From contig NZ_VITY01000014.1 in the NCBI RefSeq assembly GCF_007993935.1, forward strand, positions 62,001-126,000: a DNA stretch of 64,000 nt, written 5' to 3'. The stretch is from Bradyrhizobium macuxiense (lineage in GTDB: Bacteria > Pseudomonadota > Alphaproteobacteria > Rhizobiales > Xanthobacteraceae). Shown here in pieces: positions 37,260-46,100 of the stretch (position 1 is the first letter of the stretch; each line of letters starts with the position of its first letter). Under the pieces are notes generated by a model, which was not told the DNA's origin, made no database searches, and saw nothing but the letters and a program-made list of their open reading frames with translations. A program made the position numbers and the translations under genes.

Positions 37260-38432
37260 ATGCACTTCGAGCTTTCCGACGATCTCCGCGTTCTGCAAGG
37301 CCGGATGCGCGAATTCGTGCGCAGCGAGCTGCAGCCTCACGATGCTGCGATCGAGGCGACCGGCATCGTGCCGGACAGCGCGATGGCCGGCCTGCGCCGG
37401 ATGGGAATGTTCGGCACCAACACGCCGGCACAGTTCGGCGGGCTCGGCCTCTCGATGCTCGGCAGCTGCATCGCGATCGAGGAGCTCGCGAAGGCGCACA
37501 TCGCCTTCTATTATCTGAGCGGGGTGAACGTGCATATCGGATCGAAGGCGATCGAGTTCTTCGCGCAGCCTGCGGTTCGCGACCGCTGGCTGCCCGAGCT
37601 CGCCAGCGGCCGTGTGATCGCCGCCTTCGCGCTCACCGAGTCGAATGCGGGATCGGATGCCGCCCGCATCCAGACCCGGGCACGGCGGGATGGCGATCAT
37701 TACGTGCTCGACGGCCGCAAGACCTACATCACCAACGCACCGGTGGCCGGCGTCTTTACCGTGTTCGCCACGCTCGATCCGTCCAAGGGCGCGAAGGGCA
37801 TTGCGGCCTTTGTCGTCGATGCGACTACGCCGGGCCTCTCGATCGGCCGCGTGGTCGAGATGGCCGCCGGGCGCGGTTCCGAACATGCCGAGGTGATGTT
37901 CGAGGGCTGCCGCATTCCGCGCGAGAACCTGCTCGGCCAGGAAGGCGGCGGATTCGCGATCGCGATGCGGTGCCTGGATGCCGGACGTACGCATTGGGGC
38001 GCCTATTGCGTCGGTGCGGCGAGCCAGCTGCTGGACTACGCGCTCGATCACGTCTCGGTGCGCGAGACGTTCGGACGCAGGCTGCGCGACCATCAAGGCA
38101 TCGAATGGCAGATCGCCGACATGGCGAGCGCGCTGCATGCCGCGCGCCTGGTCGCCTATGAGGCGGCCTGGCGCTACGACCAGGGCGACGCCGCCGCCCG
38201 CACCGCGGTAGCCGCACTCTCCAAATATACCGGCGCCGAAATGGTACAGCGCGTGGCCGACATGACCATGCAGCTGTTCGGTGGTGCCGGTTATTCCAGG
38301 GACCTGCCGATCGAACGCATCTGGCGGGAAACCCGGGTGGTCCGCATTCTCGATGGCACATCGGAGATCATGCGACAGATCATCGCTCGCAACGCGTTCC
38401 GCAACCACGAACGGCGGAACACGCCGATCTGA
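37260..38432 (+). CDS. Acyl-CoA dehydrogenase family protein
   Basis: This 390-residue flavoprotein oxidises an acyl-CoA at the alpha-beta position. It has the FAD-binding segment AFALTESNAGSDAARI, the PRENLLG loop, and the C-terminal helices with LFGGAGYSRDLPIERIWRETRVVRILDGTSEIM. At the position where many members have the catalytic Glu before GT, this protein has Asp365. The start at 37260 (MHFELSDD) gives the standard N-terminus; the open frame extends to 37053 without similarity. A TetR regulator follows 90 bases downstream and may control it. Confidence 0.9.
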   Translation: MHFELSDDLRVLQGRMREFVRSELQPHDAAIEATGIVPDSAMAGLRRMGMFGTNTPAQFGGLGLSMLGSCIAIEELAKAHIAFYYLSGVNVHIGSKAIEFFAQPAVRDRWLPELASGRVIAAFALTESNAGSDAARIQTRARRDGDHYVLDGRKTYITNAPVAGVFTVFATLDPSKGAKGIAAFVVDATTPGLSIGRVVEMAAGRGSEHAEVMFEGCRIPRENLLGQEGGGFAIAMRCLDAGRTHWGAYCVGAASQLLDYALDHVSVRETFGRRLRDHQGIEWQIADMASALHAARLVAYEAAWRYDQGDAAARTAVAALSKYTGAEMVQRVADMTMQLFGGAGYSRDLPIERIWRETRVVRILDGTSEIMRQIIARNAFRNHERRNTPI

Positions 38433-38522
38433 CCGGCAATCCTACGCTGTATCCTGTCGCAATAGCGCTTGTGTTCCGATCCCGCTGCCTTACTGTTTTT
38501 TTCGGGACGCGAGGAGACGACC

Positions 38523-39137
38523 GTGGCTTCGGGGACGACGCTCAAGCTCAAGCAACAACGCAGCCGCGACCGGCGCGAGCAGATTCTCTCGGCAGCGACC
38601 AAGCTGTTCGGTCAGCGGGGCATCGACGGCACCTCGCTCACCGACGTTGCCGCGGTCGCGAAAATACCGCTCTCCAGCATCTACGACTATTTCGAGGACA
38701 AGCGCGCGCTGGTGCTCGACGTGCCCGCGGGCAATTTCGAAGCGCTGTATCAGAAGACCGAGCCGCTGCTGGTGAAGGGCGGCGATCCGGTCGAGCAGCT
38801 TCGCATCATCTTCCTGACCAACTTCCAGTACATCAAGGACAACCCGAGCTGGGGCCGCGTGTTCTTCCTGGAGATATGGCCGAGCGTGCTGGCCGCCGAG
38901 CCACGGGTGAAGAAGGCGGTCGACAAATACGCGCTGCGCTATGTGCAGTTGATCAGGCAGGCGAGTCGCGCCGGCATCTATCGCCGCAATCTCGATCCCT
39001 ACACGGCGATGTCGATGATGATGGGCGGGATGTGCCACCTCACCGCGGTCTGGCTGCTCTACGGCCGCAAATATGATCTTGTGAAGAAAGGCAGGACGCT
39101 GTTCACCACGCTGCACAACGGATTCGTGCAGCATTAG
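38523..39137 (+). CDS. TetR/AcrR family transcriptional regulator
   Basis: This 204-residue TetR repressor has its DNA-binding domain at residues ~10-60 (RREQILSAATKLFGQRGIDGTSLTDVAAVAKIPLSSIYDYFEDK) and a helical effector domain. The start is taken as GTG at 38523, preceded by GAGGAGA, rather than the upstream TTG at 38469. It lies 90 bases after the acyl-CoA dehydrogenase gene on the same strand, and acyl-CoA-responsive TetR regulators are common beside such genes. The assignment to lipid metabolism is inference. Confidence 0.87.
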   Translation: MASGTTLKLKQQRSRDRREQILSAATKLFGQRGIDGTSLTDVAAVAKIPLSSIYDYFEDKRALVLDVPAGNFEALYQKTEPLLVKGGDPVEQLRIIFLTNFQYIKDNPSWGRVFFLEIWPSVLAAEPRVKKAVDKYALRYVQLIRQASRAGIYRRNLDPYTAMSMMMGGMCHLTAVWLLYGRKYDLVKKGRTLFTTLHNGFVQH

Positions 39138-39153
39138 CTGATGACCCGGCTCT

Positions 39154-39240
39154 CGTAGGATGGGTGGAGCGAAGCGATACCCATCATCTCAATGCGCGGC
39201 ACGAAGTTGATGGGTTTCGCTTCGCTCTACCCATCCTACG
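39154..39240. repeat. Palindromic intergenic element, family C
   Basis: An 87-base inverted repeat has 33-base arms beginning CGTAGGATGGGTGGAGCGAA and ending in its near-complement TTCGCTCTACCCATCCTACG, with a 21-base loop. It lies between the TetR gene and OpgC in a 300-base spacer that otherwise shows no gene. Only one copy is in this window, but the sequence style matches dispersed intergenic elements known from many proteobacteria. Confidence 0.75.
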
Positions 39241-39437
39241 CACCTAAGCACCGGGAATCATCATGCCCGGCCTTGGCTTCGGCGGCACGAACGATTTGAT
39301 CCAAATACATCGCGTTGGCCGGTTGTCGAGGCAGTCCCTTCCGCAAAACCAATACACAGCCGTCGAAATCATGTTCTAGTATCACGCCGTGGGCGACCCG
39401 CGACCGGACGCGCGGGCACTGGGATGGGAGCGAACCG

Positions 39438-40607
39438 ATGGATGTCAAGGCTGTTCTGCCGCCGCGTGGCCGCGACTATCGCCTCGATCTGCTGCGCGGC
39501 TTTGCCAACTGGGCGATCTATCTCGATCACATCCCGAACAACGCGGTGAACTGGATCACGCAGAAGAATTTCGGCTTCAGCGACGCCGCCGATCTTTTCG
39601 TCTTCATCTCCGGCTACACCGCGTCCTTTGTCTATGCGCGGATGATGCTCGAGCGCGGCACCGTGATCGGCGCCACCCGCCTGATCAAACGGGCCTGGCA
39701 GATCTATGTCGCGCACGTCCTGCTGTTCGTGATCTATATCGCCGAGATCGGTTATCTCTCCCAGCGCTATCACGATCCCAATCTGCAGAACGAGTTCAAC
39801 GTCGCCGGCTTCATGCACAACCCGGCGGAGACGCTCTATCAGGGCCTGATCCTGGCGTTCAAGCCGGTCAACATGGACGTGCTGCCGCTCTATATCGCGC
39901 TGATGCTGGTCTATCCGGTGGTGCTGTGGGCGATGTTGCGCAAGCTCAATCTGACGCTGCTGGCCTCGTTCCTGCTCTATCTCGCCGCACGCCAGTTCGG
40001 CTGGAACCTGCCGGCCTATCCGGGCGGCTCATGGTATTTCAACCCGTTCTGCTGGCAATTCCTGTTCGTGTTCGGCGGCTGGTTCGCGCTCGGCGGCGCC
40101 AGCGAATCGATCAATTTCATCCGCTCGCGCGCCTTCCTGTGGCTCGGCGGCGCCTATCTGCTGTTCGCGCTGGTGATGACCCTCGCGGGCCGCTTCCCGG
40201 AGCTGGGCCAGGCGATGCCGGCCTGGCTGTACGACGCGTTCAATCCGAACGACAAGACCAACCTCGCGCCCTATCGCGTGCTGCACTTCGTCGTGCTCGC
40301 CTTCTTCGTCACGCGCTTCCTGCCGCGCGAATGGCCCGGATATGAATGGCCGCTGTTCCAGCCGATCATCAAATGCGGCCAGCAGTCGCTGGAGGTGTTC
40401 TGTACCGGCGTCTTCCTCGCGGTCATCGCGCATGTGCTGCTGGTCGAGGTCTCCGGCAGCCTCTGGATGCAGATCGTGGTCAGCGTGGTCGGCATTGTAC
40501 TGATGACGCTGCTCGCCTATTACCGCTCCTGGTCGAAGAAGGTCGACAAGGCGCCGCCAAGGACCGCGGCAGCGCAGGCGCCAATGGCCGCGAAGCCGGC
40601 GGAATAG
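39438..40607 (+). CDS. opgC: OpgC family membrane protein
   Basis: OpgC proteins are integral membrane acyltransferases that add succinyl groups to periplasmic glucans in some alphaproteobacteria. The 389-residue protein has about ten hydrophobic segments and the family N-terminus RGRDYRLDLLRGFANWAIYLDHIPNN, with the FISGYTASFVY segment in helix 2. The start at 39438 (MDVKAVLPP) follows GGGAG. The acyl donor and glucan acceptor are not shown by sequence. Its stop lies at the edge of the dispersed repeat at 40607-40639. Confidence 0.87.
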   Translation: MDVKAVLPPRGRDYRLDLLRGFANWAIYLDHIPNNAVNWITQKNFGFSDAADLFVFISGYTASFVYARMMLERGTVIGATRLIKRAWQIYVAHVLLFVIYIAEIGYLSQRYHDPNLQNEFNVAGFMHNPAETLYQGLILAFKPVNMDVLPLYIALMLVYPVVLWAMLRKLNLTLLASFLLYLAARQFGWNLPAYPGGSWYFNPFCWQFLFVFGGWFALGGASESINFIRSRAFLWLGGAYLLFALVMTLAGRFPELGQAMPAWLYDAFNPNDKTNLAPYRVLHFVVLAFFVTRFLPREWPGYEWPLFQPIIKCGQQSLEVFCTGVFLAVIAHVLLVEVSGSLWMQIVVSVVGIVLMTLLAYYRSWSKKVDKAPPRTAAAQAPMAAKPAE

Positions 40608-40639
40608 AACCGGTCTCCACTTCGTTCGAAAATGCTCTA
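40607..40639. repeat. Dispersed rhizobial-type repeat, copy 2 (partial, reversed)
   Basis: This short segment is the reverse complement of the left half of the element at 1004-1060 (CTCCACTTCGTTCGAAAATG here, against CGTTTTCGAGCGAAGTGGA there), with a few substitutions. It fills the 42-base gap between opgC and the AlaX gene. Confidence 0.55.
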
Positions 40640-40649
40640 GGGTGACGCG

Positions 40650-41360
40650 ATGCCCCGCGCCTTTACTCACGACCATCCCGACATCCTGCAACTCGAAACC
40701 GACGTGCTCGACGCGCGGCCCGGTGCCGTTCTGGTCGAACGCTCGCCGTTCTTTCCCGGCGGCGGCGGACAGCTCGCCGACCGCGGAATTCTGCGATGGT
40801 CCGGCGGCGTGCTGCCGGTGACCGGGCTCGCGCGTGACGAACGCGGCCTCTGGCATTCGGTCCCGGGCGACAGCCTGATCTCCGGCAAGGTCATGCTCGA
40901 AGTCGAGCCGGCGTTTCGCGCCTTGATGTGCGAGCTGCACACGCTCGCACATGTCGTCAACGCGCTGATCTATACGCGGTTCGGCGGCGCGCTTCTGACC
41001 GGGGCGCAACTCAATGACGACGGCACCTTCCGCGTCGATTTCGATCTGTCCGGCGCCGACAACGAAGCACTGCGGGCACTCGAGGCGCCGCTGAACGACA
41101 TCATCCGGCAGGACCTCCCCGTCAGCGCCGCCTTCATGGCGCATACCGAGGCGCAAGCCATCCCCGGATTGTTTCGCAGCAAGGCTGTCGCGCCACCGGT
41201 CGGCGAGGACAGGCTCGTTCGAATCATCGAGATCCTCGGGCTCGACAGGCAGGCCTGCGGCGGCACGCATCTGGCCTCGACCGGGCAGTCCCGCCCTGCG
41301 CGTATCGTCAAGATCGACAACAAGGGCCGCCAGAACCGCAGAATCAAGGTTGCGGTCTAA
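40650..41360 (+). CDS. Alanyl-tRNA editing protein (AlaX-type)
   Basis: This is a free-standing editing domain that hydrolyses mischarged Ser- or Gly-tRNA-Ala. The 236-residue protein has the N-terminal FFPGGGGQLADRG segment, the zinc-binding HTLAH in the middle and the CGGTH motif near the C-terminus, together supplying the His, His, Cys and His ligands. The start at 40650 follows AGGGTGA. It has no tRNA synthetase domain. The gene lies 42 bases after opgC. Confidence 0.91.
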   Translation: MPRAFTHDHPDILQLETDVLDARPGAVLVERSPFFPGGGGQLADRGILRWSGGVLPVTGLARDERGLWHSVPGDSLISGKVMLEVEPAFRALMCELHTLAHVVNALIYTRFGGALLTGAQLNDDGTFRVDFDLSGADNEALRALEAPLNDIIRQDLPVSAAFMAHTEAQAIPGLFRSKAVAPPVGEDRLVRIIEILGLDRQACGGTHLASTGQSRPARIVKIDNKGRQNRRIKVAV

Positions 41361-41525
41361 ACGGCTCTGGCGAGCCGACCACAGAAATCACGACGCATTG
41401 CGCCGAGCAATCCTTACGCCATCCACGTCCCGGCCGTGCCTGGGGATGATGTTGTGCGGTTCGCTCGACGGGGCGCGATCGGCTTGTTAAGCCGCGTCTC
41501 CGCAAGGACGATTTGAGTCGGGGAC

Positions 41526-43037
41526 ATGACCGTAGCGATCGAGATGGGACAAACGACGGCCGGCGCTTCGGCGGCCATCGACCTCGAGGAGCTATTGGCG
41601 ACGCGCCTCCTGGTGCAGGGCAATTCGGGTTCCGGCAAATCCCATCTGCTGCGCCGGCTGCTGGAACAGAGCGCGCCGTGGGTGCAGCAGACCATCATCG
41701 ACCCCGAGGGCGACTTCGTGACCCTGGCCGAGCGGTTCGGCCACCTCGTCATCGACGCTGAGGATCACACCGAGCGCAGTTTGCAGGTCGCCGGCGAACG
41801 CGTGCGCATTCATCGCGTCTCCACCGTGCTCAATCTCGAAGGGCTCGACGCCGAGAACCAGATGCGGCGCGCAGCCGCCTTCCTCGGCGGAATGTTCGAG
41901 GTCCCCCGCGATCACTGGTATCCGATGCTGGTGGTGGTGGACGAGGCGCAACTGTTCGCGCCGGCGGTCGCAGGCGAAGTGTCCGACGAGGCGCGCAAGC
42001 TGTCGCTCGGCGCGATGACCAATTTGATGTGCCGCGGCCGTAAGCGCGGGCTGGCCGGGATCATCGCGACCCAGCGGCTGGCGAAGCTCGCCAAGAACGT
42101 CGCGGCCGAGGCGTCGAATTTCCTGATGGGCCGCACCTTCCTCGATATCGACATGGCGCGCGCCGCCGACCTGCTCGGCATGGAGCGGCGGCAGGCGGAG
42201 GCCTTCCGCGACCTCGAACGCGGACAGTTCATGGCGCTGGGCCCTGCGCTCTCGCGCCGTCCGCTGGGCCTTCGCATCGGTCCAACCGACACCCAGCCGC
42301 GCAACGCGGCGCCGCGCTTGATGCCGCTGCCGGAAGCGGCCCTCGAAGACGCACGCGCCATCATCCTCGCAGCCCCGCCGCCAGAGACAGCAGCCAGGCC
42401 GCCGCGCCGGGCGCCTGCACCCGACCTGCTCAGCCAGCTGATGGCCGCCAAGCCGACGGCACCTGAGATCGATCCCGAGACTGCGGAACCGCCGCCGAGC
42501 GCCGAGCAACTGGCCGAGCGGCGTGAGCGGCTGGATCGCATCCTGCGCGCCATTCTCGCCGAGCCCGACGCCGGCTTCCGCGCCATCGGCGTGCTCTATC
42601 AGGAGTTCGTGGTGCGCTGCCGGATCGAGGGACTCGGCGCCGTGGTACCGGAGCTGACCGATTTCCGCCGCATGCTGACGCGCGCCCGCGCCGGGCTCGG
42701 CACCGAGATCGCGGAAGACGACGCCTGGCAGGATGTGCAGCTGCGCGCTGCGATCCTGCCCGAGGATATGCAAGGCGTCTTCATGATGATCGCCCGCGCC
42801 GCGAAGGAAAGCTGGCCCTGCCCGAGCGATGCCGCGATCGCCCGCGCCTATGGCACGCACTCGCTGCGCCGCGCGCGGCATCTTTTGACCTATATCGAGG
42901 AGCAGGGCCTGATCGTCTGCCAGCTCGACGGCGCCGGCCGGCGCATCGTGACCCTCGTCGAGCTCGCCTGGGCGACGGCCGCAGCCGACCCGAATGCCGA
43001 CGACGTGGCGACGGAGGCGGCCGGCTCGCCGTCGTGA
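41526..43037 (+). CDS. HerA/DUF87-type ATP-binding protein
   Basis: This 503-residue ATPase has a HerA/FtsK-like core: Walker A GNSGSGKSHLL (about residues 32-42), IIDPEGDFVTLAERFGHLV, Walker B MLVVVDEAQLFAP, and the arginine-finger-like block MCRGRKRGLAGIIATQRLAKLAKN. After a proline-rich linker (~280-330) the C-terminal part is helical, with a winged-helix-like IARAYGTHSLRRARHLLTYIEEQGLI. HerA-type enzymes pump or process DNA in repair and defence systems. No NurA or defence partner is adjacent here. The start follows GGGGA. Confidence 0.85.
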   Translation: MTVAIEMGQTTAGASAAIDLEELLATRLLVQGNSGSGKSHLLRRLLEQSAPWVQQTIIDPEGDFVTLAERFGHLVIDAEDHTERSLQVAGERVRIHRVSTVLNLEGLDAENQMRRAAAFLGGMFEVPRDHWYPMLVVVDEAQLFAPAVAGEVSDEARKLSLGAMTNLMCRGRKRGLAGIIATQRLAKLAKNVAAEASNFLMGRTFLDIDMARAADLLGMERRQAEAFRDLERGQFMALGPALSRRPLGLRIGPTDTQPRNAAPRLMPLPEAALEDARAIILAAPPPETAARPPRRAPAPDLLSQLMAAKPTAPEIDPETAEPPPSAEQLAERRERLDRILRAILAEPDAGFRAIGVLYQEFVVRCRIEGLGAVVPELTDFRRMLTRARAGLGTEIAEDDAWQDVQLRAAILPEDMQGVFMMIARAAKESWPCPSDAAIARAYGTHSLRRARHLLTYIEEQGLIVCQLDGAGRRIVTLVELAWATAAADPNADDVATEAAGSPS

Positions 43038-43100
43038 TCGGAACGGCGAGTAGCGAACCGCCGGCCACGCTGCGAACTCCGGAAGCACGGCATGACACGG

Positions 43101-43130
43101 AAAAAGGCCCGCCGAGAGGCGGGCCTTTTC
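43101..43130. terminator. Bidirectional rho-independent terminator
   Basis: A perfect 12-bp stem (AAAAGGCCCGCC / GGCGGGCCTTTT) with a GAGA loop lies between the converging HerA-like and adhesin genes. With A-run and T-run on both sides, it can terminate transcription in both directions. Confidence 0.9.
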
Positions 43131-43194
43131 GTCTCTGCCGACCGGCGGAGCCACCTACCTTGGTGGCGGCTCCGCAGGCCCGACCTTCAAGCCC

Positions 43195-46100
43195 TCACGC
43201 GTGCTGCGGTTGCGCCAGCTGGCTGACCTGCGTCGCCGGCGGATCGACAACCAGGGTACCGCCATGGCCATCGCTCGAGGTCGTGAATGTCGAAGCCATG
43301 TAGTTGCCCAGCAGCGCAATACTCGCCGTGACGGTGCCGTCCGTCACCGTGAGCGTTCCGCTCGTGCTGTTTCCGCTGAAGGTCGGCGTGTGAATGTTCG
43401 CGAAACTGATGTTCGCGAAATCGATCGCGTCCGAACCCGTCATGCCGGCGACGGTGCCGCTGAAGCTCGCCGAATTGTCGAGCTTCAACGTTCCCGTCGA
43501 ACCCAGGAACGACACGGCGGCGTTCGAAGCCCCCGGCAATTCCAGAGTGGCGCCCGCTGCGATGGCGGCATTGCTGGAGCTCTCGCCAGTCGCGTTGAAG
43601 GACTGCCACGCCCCCCACGCAGTGCCGTCAAACGCCCGGATCCAGAGCTGGTCGGTGCCCGAACCGGCCAGATAGGTGGTCTGGGAAAGTTGCGCCGCCG
43701 TGATGTCGATCTCGGTATTTGCCTGCTGCGTTACGTTGTTGACGATCCAGGCTCCGTTCGTGTTGGAATCCCACAACGCATATTTCGTGATGGTATCGCC
43801 ATCCGCGTCGGTCGCGCTGAACAGGCTCGAAGCGGCGAAGGTCTGGCCGGAGACCGTCACCACGTTCGCGGCCGACACCGTCGGCGCCTGGTTGGTTGCG
43901 GTCGCCGAGAACGCCGTCCAATTCCCCCACAGCATGCCGTCATTGGCCCGCACGTAGAGCAGATCCGCCTGCGAACCGCCGGGGCCGAACACGTAGCTCA
44001 CCTGCGACAGGTTTGCTGCCGACACGTCGATCTCGGTGTTGGCCGCCTGCGCGACGCCATTCACCACCCAGTGACCGTTGCCGCCGGTGTCCCAGAACGC
44101 GTACTGGGTGATCGCGTCGTTGTCGGCGTCCGCCGCCGTGAACAGGCTCGAGGCCGCGACCGAATGGTCGTGAATCCCGGTCGCGCTCGACGCCGTTACG
44201 ACCGGAGCATGGTCGGGCCCCGGCGTCGCCGTGAACGCCGTCCAGGAGCCCCACAAGAGGCCATCATTGGCCCTGACGTAGAGCGTGTCGGGCGGGGTGC
44301 CGGTCGGCCCGAACACGTAGCTGACCTGTGACAGGTTCGCCGCCGAGACATCGATCTCGGTGTTGGCTGCCTGCGCGACACCATTCACCACCCAGTGGCC
44401 GTTGCCGCCGGTGTCCCAGAACGCGTACTGGGTGATGGTGTTGTTGTCGGCATCCGTGGCCGAGAACAGGCTCGAGGCGAGCGCCGACGTCTCTCCATGG
44501 GTCGCCGCGACGTTCTGCGCGGTCACAACCGGCGTATGGTCGGCCCCCGATGGAGCCGTGAACGCCGTCCAGCCGCCCCACATGAAGCCATCGTTGGCCC
44601 TGATGTACAGCGTATCGGACGGCGAGCCGCTCGCTCCGAACACGTAGCTCACCTGCGACAGGTTCGCCGCCGAGACGTCGATCTCGGTGTTGGCCGCCTG
44701 CGCGACACCGTTCACCACCCAGTGGCCGCTGCCGCCGGTGTCCCAGAACGCATACTGGGTCATGGTGTCGTTGTCGGCGTCCGTGGTCGTGAACAGGCTC
44801 GAGGCGAGTGTTGTCGTCTCTCCCGGGGTCACCGTCACGTTCGGCGCGATCACAACCGGCGCGTGGTCGGGCCCCGGTGCTGCGGTGAACGCCGTCCAAT
44901 TCCCCCACAACATGCCGTCATTGGCTCGCACGTAGAGCGTATCCGCCGGCGAACCGCCGGGGCCGAACACGTAGCTCACCTGCGACAGGTTCGCCGCCGA
45001 CACGTCGATCTCGGTGTTGGCTGCCTGCGCGACACCATTCACCGCCCAGTGGCCGCTGCCGCCGGTGTCCCAGAACGCATACTGGGTGATGGTGTTGTTG
45101 TCGGCATCCGTGGCCGAGAACAGGCTCGAGGCGAGCGCCGATGTCTCTCCATGGGTCGCTGTCACGTTCTGCGCCGTCACAACCGGCGCTTGGTCGGCTC
45201 CCGGCGGGGCCGTGAACGCCGTCCAGTCGCCCCACAGGTAGCCGTCGTTGGCCCTGACGTACAGCGTATCGGGCGCCGAGCCGGGCGGCCCGAACACGTA
45301 GCTCACCTGCGACAGGTTCGCCGCCGACACATCGATCTCGGTGTTGGCCGCCTGCGCGACACCATTCACCACCCAGTGGCCGCTGCCGCCGGTGTCCCAC
45401 AACGCGTACTGGGTGATCGCGTCGCCATCGGGGTCCGTGGCCGAGAACAGGCTCGAGGCGGGCGCTGACGTCTCTCCTACGATTACTGTCACGTTCGGCG
45501 CCGTGACAATCGGCGCGCGGTCAGGCCCCGGTGTTGCCGTGAACGCCGTCCAGGTCCCCCACACGTAGCCGTCGTTGGCCCTGACATACAGCGTATCGGG
45601 TGCCGACCCTGTCGGTCCGAACACGTAGCTCACCTGGGACAGGTTCGCCGCCGACACGTCGATCTCGGTGTTGGCCGCCTGCGCGACACCGTTCACCACC
45701 CAGTGGCCGTTGCCGCCGGTGTCCCAGAACGCAAACTGGGTCATGGTGTCGTGATCGCCGTCCGTCACCGAGAACAGGGTCGTTGCGAGCGCTGACGCCT
45801 CTCCATGGTTTGCCGTCACGTTCGGCGCCGTCACCACCGGAGCCTGGTCAGTCCCCGGTGTGGCCGTGAACGCCGTCCAGCCGCCCCACAGGAAGCCGTC
45901 ATTGGCCCTGACATACAGCGTATCGGGTGCCGACCCCGTCGGTCCGAACACGTAGCTCACCTGGGACAGGTTCGCCGCCGACACGTCGATCTCGGTGTTG
46001 GCCGCCTGCGCGACACCATTCACCGTCCAATGGCCGTTGCCGCCGGTGTCCCAGAACGCGAACTGGGTGATGCTGTCGTGGTCGGCATCCGTCACGGAGA

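Noticed and set aside
41526..43037. HerA-like ATPase considered as part of a defence system
   Set aside because: No nuclease, Sir2, NurA or other defence partner is adjacent. The flanking genes are AlaX and the adhesin, with a terminator between.
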